The notes beneath the pieces were generated by a model, which was not told where the DNA came from, ran no database searches, and saw nothing but the letters and a program-made list of their open reading frames with translations. A stretch of DNA of 64,000 nt from Devosia salina. Lineage in GTDB: Bacteria; Pseudomonadota; Alphaproteobacteria; Rhizobiales; Devosiaceae. The stretch is from the NCBI RefSeq assembly GCF_019504385.1, contig NZ_CP080590.1:1158001-1222000 (forward strand), given 5' to 3'. Shown piece after piece: positions 1 to 8,402 of this stretch. Position 1 is the first letter of the stretch; every line of letters starts with the position of its first letter. A program made the position numbers and the translations under genes.

Positions 1-3000
1 TCGAACAATGTCAGTTTTGCATAGGCCAGGATTACTGCCAGCTCCGGGCGTGTCAGCCCCTTGCCCTCTGCGGCCCGCAGGTCGAGGGTCGCATCGGTCG
101 GTAGAAACTCCACTGCCCGGTTGAGCAGGCCGCGAGCCTCAAGGCCCTCGATCAGCACGCGATGGTCGGGCAGCTCCGCCAGGCCCGCGCGCTCTGCCAG
201 CGAAATCGCCAGGGTCTGAAGATAATTGTTCCTCAGGCACAGCGCCGCCACCTCTTCGGTCATCGAGGCGAGGAAGATGTTGCGCTCCTCCATGCTGAGC
301 TGGCCCGAGGCGACCACGGGCGCCAGCGCGATCTTGATGTTGACCTCGAGGTCCGAGGAATTGACGCCCGCCGAATTGTCGATGGCATCGGTGTTGATAC
401 GGCCGCCATTGAGGGCATAGGCAATGCGCCCACGCTGCGTCACCCCCAGGTTTGCGCCTTCGCCAACGACCTTGGCCCGCACCTGGCTGGCGGCGACGCG
501 GATCGCGTCATTGGCCCGGTCGCCGACCTTGGCGTCGTCCTCGTCGGTCGCCTTGATATAGGTGCCGATGCCGCCGAACCACAGCAGGTCCACATGCGCG
601 GTGAGGATCGCCCGCATGACCTCCGCGGGCGTCGCCGCGTCCGCTTCGAGGCTGAGCAGGGCCTTCATTTCGGGGCTGAGCGGAATGGATTTGAGCGCGC
701 GCGAAAATATCCCGCCGCCCCGCGAGATCAGGCCTTTCTCATAGTCCTGCCAGCTCGACCGCGGCAGGGCGAACAGCCGTTCCCTCTCGGCATAGCTTGC
801 GGCCGCATCAGGATCGGGATCGATGAAGATGTCGCGATGGTCGAACGCCGCCACCAGGCGGATTTCGCGGGAGAGCAGCATGCCATTGCCAAACACGTCG
901 CCGCTCATGTCGCCCACGCCCGCCACGGTGAACGCCTCGGTCTGGATATTGTGGTCCATCTCGCGGAAATGCCGCTTCACTGCCTCCCAGCCGCCGCGGG
1001 CGGTGATCCCCATCTTCTTGTGGTCGTAACCGGCCGAACCGCCCGAGGCGAAAGCATCGCCCAGCCAGAAGCCGCGCCCGGTCGCAATGGAATTGGCAAG
1101 GTCGGAAAAGCTCGCCGTGCCCTTGTCGGCCGCCACCACGAGATAGGGATCGTCGCCATCGCGGCGAATTGTACTGGCCGGGGGGACGACTTCGCCGGCT
1201 ATCAGATTGTCGGTGACGTCGAGCAGCGCGCCGATGAACACCTTGTAGCTCTCCGTACCCTCCGCCAGCCAGGCCTCGCGGGCCATGCCGGCGCTCAGCC
1301 GCTTGGGCACGAACCCGCCCTTTGCTCCCACCGGCACGATGACGGCGTTCTTGACCTGCTGCGCCTTGACCAGCCCCAGCACCTCGGTGCGGAAGTCTTC
1401 CGGCCGGTCCGACCAGCGGATGCCGCCGCGTGCGATCGCCCCGAAACGCAGATGCACCCCCTCCACCCGCGGCGAATAGACCGAAATCTCGCGATAGGGC
1501 CGGGGCGCCACCATCCCCTCGACCTTGCTGCAATCGAACTTGATCGCCAGTGCCGGGCGCCGTCCGCCATGGGTGTCGCGCTGCCAGGCATTGGTGCGCA
1601 GCGAAGCCTCGATCAGGTTCTGGAACCGCCGCACGATCGTGTCTTCATCAAGCGAGGAGATCTGGTCGAGCTGCGCCGCAATCGCCGCCCGCGCCGCATC
1701 GGCCGCCGCTTCGCGGTCGGTTCCGGCCGGGTCATGCAGTGCCGCAAACAGGGCCACGAGGCCCCGCGCCGCCTCCCGCTGGCTCACCATCACCTGAGCG
1801 ATATAGCGCTGCGAATAGGAGGTCCCGACCTGCCTGAGATAGCGCGACAGCGCCCTCAGCAGCGCCGCCTGGCTCCAGTCGAGCCCGGCCAGCGTCACCA
1901 GCGTATTGAGCTGGTCGCTTTCCGCATCCCCCGTCCAGACTGCCATCAGGCCGGCTTCGATGGCGCGCGCCCGGGTGAGGACGTCGCCGCCGCCGTCCTC
2001 GCCCACCTCGAGCACCATGTCGTGCAGATAGCGCTCGACCCCGTCGCGCGGGACGATCGTATAGGTCCGCTCGTCGATCACCCGGAAGCCGAAATGCTCC
2101 AGCATCGGCACCCGGTCCGACAGCGGAATGGCGGTGCCCTCATGGTAAAATTTGAGCCCGAGCGTGCCATCTGCGCCGCTGCGCCTGGCAAGCCGAATGG
2201 CAATGCCGTCATCGCCAAGCCCGTTGAACACGCCGATATCGCGCAGCGCGTCCTCGGCGTCGTTGCGGCTCTGATAGGCGCCCGAAAAGGCCTGCTTCCA
2301 GTCGCTGACCAGGCCCGGCTCCGGCGCCGCCGCCATCAGCATGTCGGAAAAATCGTGCGTCAGCGCCTCGACGCCGGTTTCCAGCGCCCGCCGCTCCGGC
2401 TGCGGCGTCGGCCCCCCATTGCGCCCGATGATTACGTGCAGGCGCACCAGTTCCCCCTCAGGGAAGTGCGGATAATAGGCCGAGACCCGCCCGTCATAGA
2501 GATCGGCCAAATAGCGGGTGATCCGGGCCCGCACATTGCCGTCATAGCGGTCGCGCGGCACATAGACGAGAATGGACACGAAATTGTCGAACCGGTCGAT
2601 GCGCGGCAGCACGCGCACCCGCGGCCGGTCGTAGAGCCCGGCAATAGCCTCGGCGAACTCGGCCAGTTGCGGCGTGTCGATCTGGAACAATTCGTCGCGT
2701 GGATAGCTGTCCAGCGCGCCCAGCAGCGTGCGCCCGGCATGGCCCAGCGGATCGACACCCGATTGGCGCATCACCTCGGCGATCTTGCGGCGGATCAGCG
2801 GCACTTCCGTATGCGGCGTCGCCAGCGCCTGCGCCGTATAGAGGCCCACCACGCGCAATTCGCCATTCGCCTTGCCGTCCGGCCCGAACAGCTTGATGCC
2901 CACATAATCCATATGGGCGCGCCGATGGACGCGGGCGCGGACATTAGCCTTGGTCACCAGCAGCGGATCGGGCCCCTGCACGAAGGCCACCAATTGCGGC

Positions 3001-3734
3001 GTGCTTTCCACATAATGCGGCCCGCTCCGCAGCACCCGCAGATCTTCGTCGCGCAGGATGCCCAGGCCCGTGCCGGGAACCGGCACCAGCTCGTCCCCCT
3101 CAAGCCGATATTCGCGCATTCCCAGGAAGGTATAATTGTGCTCGATCAGCCATTCCACGAAGCGCGCCGCTTCCTCACGCTGCGCCGGCTTGAGCACGTC
3201 GAGCCCCGCCGTAGCGCGCCGGACGCGGTCGAGCATGGGCTGCCAGTCCCCCACCGCATTGGCCACGTCCTTGAGCGTCGCCTCCAGCTCGGCAACCAGC
3301 GCATCCGGATCGGCGACTGGATCGCTCTGGATATGCAGCACGCTGACCGCGGTGCCGCCTTCCGAAACGACCTGCCCCTGGGCCACGCGCAGCACCGGAT
3401 GCGCGAACAGGCGGATGGCGCCACCCATGGCGCGCAGCGCCGCCAGGGCGCTGTCGACGATGAAGGGCATGTCCGGCGAGAGGATGTCGAGCACCAGCGG
3501 GGCCCCGGTTACCACCGGTGGCGTCGCCAGCACGCGTGTCGAATCCACGGGTCCCGACAGCAGCCGCCCATGGCTGGTCGCGAGCGCATCGATAAGGGCA
3601 TCCGGGTCCTGGCGGGAAAGATCGTCGGGGTCGATGGCCGCAATGGCCCGGCTCAGGAACAGCAGGAGGCTTTCATTGTCACTTGCCCTGGACCGCGCCC
3701 GTTCACGATACTGCGCCTCAACCGCCGTCGTCAT
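1..3734 (-). CDS. gdhB: NAD-specific glutamate dehydrogenase, large (GDH-180 type), C-terminus cut by window edge
   Basis: Catalyses oxidative deamination of glutamate to 2-oxoglutarate with NAD in the cytoplasm. The minus strand reads open for about 1,244 codons from the ATG at 3734, preceded by AGGGAG, and runs off the left edge. The family is about 1,600 residues long, so roughly the last quarter is missing. The N-terminal part carries the long regulatory region of the class (for example FVEWLIEHNYTFLGMREYRL). The catalytic part is recognisable by GIRWSDRPEDFRTEVLGLVK, VPVGAKGGFVPK and GEGANLGVTQRGR. No other gene shares the transcript inside the window. Identification is confident; the symbol follows common usage for this class. 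Confidence 0.95.
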   Translation of the reverse strand, partial: MTTAVEAQYRERARSRASDNESLLLFLSRAIAAIDPDDLSRQDPDALIDALATSHGRLLSGPVDSTRVLATPPVVTGAPLVLDILSPDMPFIVDSALAALRAMGGAIRLFAHPVLRVAQGQVVSEGGTAVSVLHIQSDPVADPDALVAELEATLKDVANAVGDWQPMLDRVRRATAGLDVLKPAQREEAARFVEWLIEHNYTFLGMREYRLEGDELVPVPGTGLGILRDEDLRVLRSGPHYVESTPQLVAFVQGPDPLLVTKANVRARVHRRAHMDYVGIKLFGPDGKANGELRVVGLYTAQALATPHTEVPLIRRKIAEVMRQSGVDPLGHAGRTLLGALDSYPRDELFQIDTPQLAEFAEAIAGLYDRPRVRVLPRIDRFDNFVSILVYVPRDRYDGNVRARITRYLADLYDGRVSAYYPHFPEGELVRLHVIIGRNGGPTPQPERRALETGVEALTHDFSDMLMAAAPEPGLVSDWKQAFSGAYQSRNDAEDALRDIGVFNGLGDDGIAIRLARRSGADGTLGLKFYHEGTAIPLSDRVPMLEHFGFRVIDERTYTIVPRDGVERYLHDMVLEVGEDGGGDVLTRARAIEAGLMAVWTGDAESDQLNTLVTLAGLDWSQAALLRALSRYLRQVGTSYSQRYIAQVMVSQREAARGLVALFAALHDPAGTDREAAADAARAAIAAQLDQISSLDEDTIVRRFQNLIEASLRTNAWQRDTHGGRRPALAIKFDCSKVEGMVAPRPYREISVYSPRVEGVHLRFGAIARGGIRWSDRPEDFRTEVLGLVKAQQVKNAVIVPVGAKGGFVPKRLSAGMAREAWLAEGTESYKVFIGALLDVTDNLIAGEVVPPASTIRRDGDDPYLVVAADKGTASFSDLANSIATGRGFWLGDAFASGGSAGYDHKKMGITARGGWEAVKRHFREMDHNIQTEAFTVAGVGDMSGDVFGNGMLLSREIRLVAAFDHRDIFIDPDPDAAASYAERERLFALPRSSWQDYEKGLISRGGGIFSRALKSIPLSPEMKALLSLEADAATPAEVMRAILTAHVDLLWFGGIGTYIKATDEDDAKVGDRANDAIRVAASQVRAKVVGEGANLGVTQRGRIAYALNGGRINTDAIDNSAGVNSSDLEVNIKIALAPVVASGQLSMEERNIFLASMTEEVAALCLRNNYLQTLAISLAERAGLAELPDHRVLIEGLEARGLLNRAVEFLPTDATLDLRAAEGKGLTRPELAVILAYAKLTLF

Positions 3735-3922
3735 GCCCTGCTCCCTGTGACTCGCATGGCGCTACCTTAGGCGGCGCAGATGACACTGTCTGTACCCCTT
3801 GGGTTGAATGCCGGCAGGGTGGGCAGGCGCCCCCGGCAGCTTTATTTCATGAAATCGTCACAACGCGGCAAAGCGTTTCCCTTGCGGACGGGTCCGGGGT
3901 TGGTTTACCACTTGTTAAACTC

Positions 3923-3935
3923 TATCAATCTGGTA
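3923..3935. promoter_or_regulatory. Operator-like imperfect palindrome upstream of the 31-aa gene
   Basis: TATCAATCTGGTA lies 33 bases before the small gene at 3968. It matches 11 of 13 positions of the TACCAATTTGGTA palindrome in front of the sulfate-binding protein gene. It lies between a weak -35-like TTGTTA (3912-3917) and a -10-like TAGTCT (3934-3939). Binding by a shared regulator is inference; the protein is not identifiable from the sequence. Confidence 0.4.
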
Positions 3936-3967
3936 GTCTTTGCCTACGTCACAACGCAGGTGCATGC

Positions 3968-4063
3968 ATGCCCAAACTGTCTCAGTACGTTTCCTATGCG
4001 GCGCTCATCGCCGCCCTGTTCTTTGGATTTGTCGTCACGGTCCATGTCGGCATGTCGTTCTGA
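3968..4063 (+). CDS. Small single-span membrane peptide, 31 aa
   Basis: An ATG at 3968 opens a 31-codon frame beginning MPKLSQYVSYAALIAALFF and ending HVGMSF. A short polar start is followed by about 20 hydrophobic residues, so a single transmembrane helix is likely. A weak AGG sits 7 bases before the ATG. The frame is closed by TGA, and a near-perfect terminator hairpin follows 30 bases later, so the peptide has its own short transcription unit. The upstream motif resembles one before the sulfate-binding protein gene at 4369. No function can be assigned and I do not recognise the family. A larger overlapping frame exists, but the terminator and hydrophobic pattern favour this one. Confidence 0.55.
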   Translation: MPKLSQYVSYAALIAALFFGFVVTVHVGMSF

Positions 4064-4093
4064 TCCAGCATTCACCAATATAAAAACGTCAGC

Positions 4094-4117
4094 AATGGCG
4101 GCCAATCGGCCGCCATT
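4094..4117 (+). terminator. Rho-independent terminator after the 31-aa gene
   Basis: Perfect 10-bp stem (AATGGCGGCC with its complement at 4108-4117) with loop AATC, followed by TTCATTTTC. It faces rightward and closes the short unit at 3968-4063, separating it from the sulfate-binding protein gene. Confidence 0.75.
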
Positions 4118-4323
4118 TTCATTTTCGCCAAAGAATGTTTCCATTTCCGAAAGTACAGGTGCGGCGCATTTCTGAAGTATGACGCCTTTTATCCGAAAAG
4201 AATTTCATTCTCAGCCTGCACCGCGCCCTGTGGGCAAAAATGATTTTTCATCCAGCCCATCATGGCGCAATGGATATTTCCTGCGGCCCGTCCTCCGCAA
4301 CATACCCGCGCCTTGCGATACTA

Positions 4324-4336
4324 TACCAATTTGGTA
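4324..4336. promoter_or_regulatory. Palindromic operator candidate upstream of sbp
   Basis: TACCAATTTGGTA is a 13-base palindrome (TACCAA-T-TTGGTA) located 32 bases before the start of the sulfate-binding protein. A near copy lies at 3923-3935. The position fits a repressor or activator site of a sulfur-responsive regulator; the regulator is unknown. Confidence 0.45.
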
Positions 4337-4368
4337 GCGTATTAGGGTCATCAACGGGAGGGTTTCCG

Positions 4369-5391
4369 ATGAAAACTGCTGCTCGCATCCTGGCCTGTGC
4401 CGGCCTGGTCGCCGCTTTGGCGTTCAGTACAATCGTCACTGTCGCGGCCCAGTCGCGCACGCTGATCAATGTCAGCTACGATCCCACGCGGGAATTCTAC
4501 GAGGCCTTCAACCAGGCCTTCGTCACCCACTGGCAGGCGCTGACCGGGGAGGCCGTCGCCGTTCAGACCACCCATGGTGGTTCGGGCGCCCAGGCCCGCT
4601 CAGTCATCGAAGGCCTGCCCGCCGATGTCGTGACGCTGGCGCTCGAAAGCGACATCAACGCCATTGCCGACCACACCGGCAGGATCCGGTCCGACTGGCG
4701 CGGCACGCTGCCCCATGACAATGCCCCTTACACCTCGACCATCGTCTTCCTGGTGCGCAAGGGCAACCCGAGGCAGATTGCGGATTGGGACGACCTTGTC
4801 GCCGATGGCGTGCAGGTGATTACCCCCAATCCCAAGACCTCGGGCGGGGCGCGCTGGAATGTCCTGGCCGCCTGGGCCTGGGCCCTGGCGCAGCCGGGCG
4901 GGAATGAGGAGACGGCCCGGGACTATCTCGCCCGCCTGTTCAGCAATGTGCCCGTGCTGGATACCGGCGCGCGTGCAGCGACGATCACCTTTGCCCAGCG
5001 TGGCCTTGGCGATGTGCTGATCGCCTGGGAAAACGAGGCTCTGCTCACCCTGGCCGAACTCGGCGCCGACAAGTTCGAGATCGTCACCCCCTCCGTGTCG
5101 ATCCTGGCCGAGCCTTCCGTCGCCATAGTCGATGCCAATGTGGATGCGCGTGGAACGCGGGACCTGGCCCAGGCCTATCTCGAATATCTATACTCGCCCG
5201 AGGGGCAGTCACTGGCTGCCAGCCATTATTTCCGCCCTGCCGATCCCAGCGCGGTTGAACCGCAAGCCCTCTCGGTCTTCGCCGATCTGGACCTCAGGCG
5301 TGTCGATGATTTTGGCGGCTGGCGTCAGGTGCAGCAACGCTTCTTCGATGAAGGCGGCATTTTCGACCAGGTCTTCGAGGGCAATTTCTAG
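4369..5391 (+). CDS. sbp: Sulfate/thiosulfate ABC transporter periplasmic binding protein
   Basis: Binds sulfate or a similar oxyanion in the periplasm for delivery to a CysTWA-type permease. The start is ATG 4369 behind GGGAGGG. Residues 1 to about 28 form a typical Sec signal (MKTAARILACAGLVAALAFS, cleavage near VAAQ). Mature-protein signatures of the Sbp family include NVSYDPTREFYEAFN, THGGSGAQARSVIEG, PADVVTLALESDI, PNPKTSGGARWNVLAAW and GLGDVLIAWENEA. The 340-residue length is normal. No permease or ATPase genes are adjacent, so it is an orphan here and must use a transporter encoded elsewhere. A palindromic operator candidate precedes it. Confidence 0.93.
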   Translation: MKTAARILACAGLVAALAFSTIVTVAAQSRTLINVSYDPTREFYEAFNQAFVTHWQALTGEAVAVQTTHGGSGAQARSVIEGLPADVVTLALESDINAIADHTGRIRSDWRGTLPHDNAPYTSTIVFLVRKGNPRQIADWDDLVADGVQVITPNPKTSGGARWNVLAAWAWALAQPGGNEETARDYLARLFSNVPVLDTGARAATITFAQRGLGDVLIAWENEALLTLAELGADKFEIVTPSVSILAEPSVAIVDANVDARGTRDLAQAYLEYLYSPEGQSLAASHYFRPADPSAVEPQALSVFADLDLRRVDDFGGWRQVQQRFFDEGGIFDQVFEGNF

Positions 5392-5409
5392 GCGGTCATT
5401 CCAAGGTGT

Positions 5410-5432
5410 CCCGCCGCTCCTCAAGCGGCGGG
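5410..5432. terminator. Hairpin between convergent sbp and DUF6894 genes
   Basis: Nine-bp perfect stem CCCGCCGCT/AGCGGCGGG with a 5-base loop, lying in the short gap between two convergent genes. There is no clear U-run on either side, so termination is plausible but not certain. Confidence 0.45.
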
Positions 5433-5435
5433 CGC

Positions 5436-5714
5436 CTAATGCAGCGTGGCTGGTTCGATGGGCGTTGCCGAGCCGTCGCCGATTTGTGGTCCCGCCCAGA
5501 ACACCACATAGAGCAGGTCCTTGCCGCTGGCATCGGTGATCTCGATGGAGCGTGGCGCATCCATTTCGCCGCCTTCCCCCGCCACCTTTTCGATGATCGC
5601 GCGCCCCATCTCGGCCGCCGACTGCTCGGCTGCCTCCAGATTGGCGTGTTCGCTGCCCTTGTCGTCGCGGATCAGGGCGTCATCGGTGCGGTAGTGGAAG
5701 TAATAGCGTGGCAA
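5436..5714 (-). CDS. DUF6894 family protein
   Basis: A 92-residue protein beginning MPRYYFHYRTDDALIRD, a start typical of the small DUF6894 family common in Hyphomicrobiales. The initiation codon is TTG at 5714, preceded at suitable distance by GGGGAT; no ATG fits the conserved start. Later features include LEAAEQSAAEMGRAI and SIEITDASGKDLLYVVF, as usual for the family. Function is unknown. It is transcribed toward sbp and stands alone. Confidence 0.8.
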   Translation of the reverse strand: MPRYYFHYRTDDALIRDDKGSEHANLEAAEQSAAEMGRAIIEKVAGEGGEMDAPRSIEITDASGKDLLYVVFWAGPQIGDGSATPIEPATLH

Positions 5715-5803
5715 GGTCGATCCCCGTTCTCCGGGTTAAACGGCGAAGGGCGGCAAACGTTGCGCCAAATCACCTGTCTTGCAGTGTGGCATCTCGCCTG
5801 CGG

Positions 5804-6355
5804 TCAGTCGACCCCGTGCAGGGCCTGGTAGCCATGCCTGTGCCACAGTAGAGGGCTGCGGCTGGTATCGGTCTCGGCGTCCACGATGGCGCCCGCAAAC
5901 AAGACATGCGTACCGGTTTCCATGGCGCCGATCACGTCGCAGTCGAGTGCCGTTACCGCGCCCCTGAGCTTGGGCTGTCCCGATGGCCACGCCTCCCACC
6001 CGCCATCCGCAAAACGCTTTTCGGGTGGAACCTGTCCGGCAAACGCGTCGGCAATCTGCTGCTGGTCCGTGGCCAGCATGGCCAGGGAAAACCCGCCGGT
6101 CTTGGCAATCACATCGGCCAGCCGGCTGACGATGTCGATGGACACGAGAATGGCAGGAGGCTGCGCCGACAGCGACAGCACCGATGTCGCCGTCCGGCCC
6201 ACGCGCTCCGTGCCGCGCCTGGCCGCCACCACATGCACGCTCGATGCCAGTCCCGACATGGCGGCGCGAAATTCCGCATCGCTCACCGTGGGTCGGCGGA
6301 GCGGGCGCAAGGCCATGCTGTCGGGCAGATCGAAATCGGGCATCAGACTAGTCAT
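5804..6355 (-). CDS. Flavin reductase-like domain protein
   Basis: A 183-residue protein of the flavin reductase/FMN-binding split-barrel family. These use NAD(P)H to reduce free flavin, often for a partner monooxygenase. Family signatures are FRAAMSGLASSVHVVAA near residue 28, then VGRTATSVLSLSAQPPAILVS, and a C-terminal FAGAIVDAETDTSRSPLLWH. I use the ATG at 6355 (MTSLMPDFDLP), although its ribosome site is weak; MPDFDLP at 6343 is the alternative. No monooxygenase gene is adjacent, so the partner is unknown. Confidence 0.8.
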   Translation of the reverse strand: MTSLMPDFDLPDSMALRPLRRPTVSDAEFRAAMSGLASSVHVVAARRGTERVGRTATSVLSLSAQPPAILVSIDIVSRLADVIAKTGGFSLAMLATDQQQIADAFAGQVPPEKRFADGGWEAWPSGQPKLRGAVTALDCDVIGAMETGTHVLFAGAIVDAETDTSRSPLLWHRHGYQALHGVD

Positions 6356-6559
6356 TATCGATTGTAACCCAGTGGAGCAAATGCGCGGGCAACATTCAAA
6401 GGCGATCACCGCACCGCATCCTCTCCATTGACGTGAGGTTGGGAGGCGGTGGACGGGGAGGTTGGGGGTGCGCCACGCGCTCACCCCCCGATTGGGCTTC
6501 GGTGTTCCCCACCCGGCTCTCCGCAGGGAAGGGTTGGGCATCAGGCCGCCGAAATCGCC

Positions 6560-7162
6560 TCACCCCAGATTGGCTTCGGCAAACTCGTAATTGGCGAGCT
6601 TGTCGAGGAAATTGCTCACATAGTCCGGGCGCCGGTTGCGGAAGTCCACATAATAGGCGTGCTCCCACACATCCAGGCCCAGCAGCACCTTGCCTTCGCC
6701 GGTCGCCAGCGGGTTGGAGCCGTTGGGCGTCTTGGTCGTCTTGAGCTTGCCGTCAGTGCCCAGCACCAGCCAGGCCCAGCCGGAGCCGAACTGGGTGGTG
6801 GCGGCGGTCTTGAAACTGTCCTTGAACGCGTCCACCGAGCCGAAATCCTCGACGATCTTGGCTTCGAGCTTTCCGGGCAGCGCGCCGCCATTGGGGCTCA
6901 GCGCCTGCCAGAAATGCACATGATTCCAGTGCTGCCCGGCATTGTTGAACACCGGTGCCAGATCCGGCTTGTCCTTGGCAAAGGCGACAATCTGCTCCAG
7001 CGACTGGCCGGCCAGTTCGGGATATTTCTCCACAAAGCCATTGAGCGCCGTAACATAGGCCTGATGGTGCTTGCCATGGTGCAGTTCCAGGGTTTCCTGG
7101 CTCATGCCGCGCTCGGCAAGGGCGGCTGGCGAATAGGGCAGGGCGGGAAGCGAGAAGGTCAT
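6560..7162 (-). CDS. sodB: Superoxide dismutase, Fe-type (Fe/Mn family)
   Basis: Converts superoxide to peroxide and oxygen. The 200-residue protein starts at ATG 7162 behind AGGA. All four metal ligands are visible: His28 (LELHHGKHH), His81 (HWNHVHFW), Asp164 and His168 (LDVWEHAYYVDF). Gln77, in the position preceding WNH, corresponds to the active-site Gln of iron enzymes, whereas Mn enzymes have Gly there. Specificity is therefore probably Fe or cambialistic, by inference. It is divergent from an Fe-S-type regulator, with only 59 bases between the starts. A longer frame adds 13 N-terminal residues but lacks a ribosome site. Confidence 0.95.
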   Translation of the reverse strand: MTFSLPALPYSPAALAERGMSQETLELHHGKHHQAYVTALNGFVEKYPELAGQSLEQIVAFAKDKPDLAPVFNNAGQHWNHVHFWQALSPNGGALPGKLEAKIVEDFGSVDAFKDSFKTAATTQFGSGWAWLVLGTDGKLKTTKTPNGSNPLATGEGKVLLGLDVWEHAYYVDFRNRRPDYVSNFLDKLANYEFAEANLG

Positions 7163-7184
7163 TTCGGGGTCCTTTCGGCACCGG

Positions 7185-7202
7185 CTTGCAAGAACTGGCA
7201 AG
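7185..7202. promoter_or_regulatory. Candidate operator between sodB and the Fe-S regulator
   Basis: Short inverted repeat CTTGC-N8-GCAAG in the 59-base divergent gap. It is the only symmetric element there. Whether the adjacent regulator binds it is speculation. Confidence 0.25.
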
Positions 7203-7221
7203 GCGGGTTAATTTCCAAGCA

Positions 7222-7923
7222 ATGACTTTGAAAACTCTTTCCGCAGATATGTCAAGTTCGGCCTTGGAAAATTCGGCCTGGTCACCGCGCAATCCGGCCG
7301 AGCGGATTCTCATGACCCTCAAGATGCAGGGCTCGCTGTCGGCGACGGCTCTGGGCGACAGGCTGGGGACGACCAGCGAGGCCGCCCGTCAGCAATTGGC
7401 GCGGCTGGCCGAGGAAGGCCTGGTCGAGGCGCGCAGCGCGTCGGCGGGTGTGGGGCGGCCGACGCAGCTCTGGAGCCTGACGCCCACGGCCCAGTCCCGT
7501 TTCCCCGATACCCATGCCGCCCTGACGGTACAATTGCTCGACATCGTCCGCAGCCGCCTTGGCGATGATGCGCTCGATGCCATCATCTCCGTCCGCGAAG
7601 CCGAGACCCGCTCCGCCTATGTGGCGGCCGTCGAGCCGGCGCCCGATCTCAAGTCGCGGGTCGCCGCGCTGGCGGAACTGCGCAGCCAGGAAGGCTATAT
7701 GGCCGCCTGGACCGAGCAGCCCGATGGCTCCCTGCTGCTGATTGAAAACCATTGCCCCATCTGCGCGGCCGCCACCGCGTGCCAGGGTTTCTGCCGCGCC
7801 GAACTCGAAGTGTTCCGCTCCGTGCTCGGCCCCGATGTCGAGGTCGAACGCCAGGATCACATTGTCTCGGGCGGCCGTCGCTGCACCTATTCCATCAAGG
7901 CCGTCACCCATGCATCCGCCTGA
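7222..7923 (+). CDS. SufR-like winged-helix transcriptional regulator with cysteine cluster
   Basis: A 233-residue DNA-binding protein. Residues about 25 to 85 form a winged helix (AERILMTLKMQGSLSATALG, then TSEAARQQLARLAEEGLVE). The C-terminal part carries NHCPICAAATACQGFCRAE and a later GGRRCTYSI, placing cysteines at 178, 181, 187, 191 and 221. The layout NHCPI, FC.AEL and GG..C.Y matches the cluster-binding region of SufR-type Fe-S regulators, so an Fe-S sensor is likely. It overlaps the globin gene by 14 bases and diverges from sodB. The start is uncertain: ATG 7222 or ATG 7249, neither with a good ribosome site. It may sense iron, oxidative or nitrosative stress. Confidence 0.8.
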   Translation: MTLKTLSADMSSSALENSAWSPRNPAERILMTLKMQGSLSATALGDRLGTTSEAARQQLARLAEEGLVEARSASAGVGRPTQLWSLTPTAQSRFPDTHAALTVQLLDIVRSRLGDDALDAIISVREAETRSAYVAAVEPAPDLKSRVAALAELRSQEGYMAAWTEQPDGSLLLIENHCPICAAATACQGFCRAELEVFRSVLGPDVEVERQDHIVSGGRRCTYSIKAVTHASA

Positions 7924-8401
7924 TCGTCCGCCCGTTGGCACGCAATTGCATCGGATCGGCTGGGAGACGCCGGAGGGGCTCGACGAAGCCATGATCCGCG
8001 CCGTGGTCGACGAATTCTATGCCAGGGCGCGCCGTGACGATCTCATCGGCCCGGTGTTCAATCGCGTCATTGCCGATGCCGAATGGCCCGCCCATCTCGA
8101 CAAGATCACCGACTTCTGGAGCTCCATGCTGCTCGGCACCGGACGCTATTCCGGCCGCCCCATGCCCCGGCACATGGCCATCCCCGAACTGGCCGATGCC
8201 CATTTCATGCGCTGGCTGCGCCTGTTCCGCGAAACGGTGGAAGAAATCTGTCCGCCCGATATTGCGGCTCTCTTTGTCGAGCGCTCCGAGCGCATCGGCA
8301 ACTCCTTCCGCATGAATATCTCGATGCGCCGTGGCGAGGACATCACCCGGCTCGGCCCGCTGCAGCGTGAAGGATCGCCAGGCTGGAAGCCGCCCGCCTG
8401 A
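7910..8401 (+). CDS. Group III truncated hemoglobin
   Basis: A 163-residue heme protein of the 2-on-2 globin group III. Recognisable elements are FYARARRDDLIGPVFNR, WPAHLDKITDFWSSMLLG, GRPMPRHMAIP and AHFMRWLRLF. His98 in the last is the likely proximal heme ligand. The start ATG 7910 lies inside the preceding regulator gene, so translation is probably coupled. Family members bind oxygen, NO or peroxide; the exact substrate is unknown. Pairing with an Fe-S-type regulator opposite an iron SOD suggests a role in reactive oxygen or nitrogen defence (inference). It ends one base before the convergent hydrolase gene. Confidence 0.9.
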   Translation: MHPPDRPPVGTQLHRIGWETPEGLDEAMIRAVVDEFYARARRDDLIGPVFNRVIADAEWPAHLDKITDFWSSMLLGTGRYSGRPMPRHMAIPELADAHFMRWLRLFRETVEEICPPDIAALFVERSERIGNSFRMNISMRRGEDITRLGPLQREGSPGWKPPA

Positions 8402-8402
8402 G

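Noticed and set aside
162..3770. A 1,202-codon open frame on the plus strand
   Set aside because: It is antisense to NAD-glutamate dehydrogenase. Its Arg/His/Pro-rich composition is typical of a GC-rich shadow frame, and it has no recognisable domain.
6433..6545. Possible sixth copy of the palindromic repeat between the flavin reductase and sodB
   Set aside because: The stretch is G-rich then C-rich, but I could not pair clear arms with the family layout.
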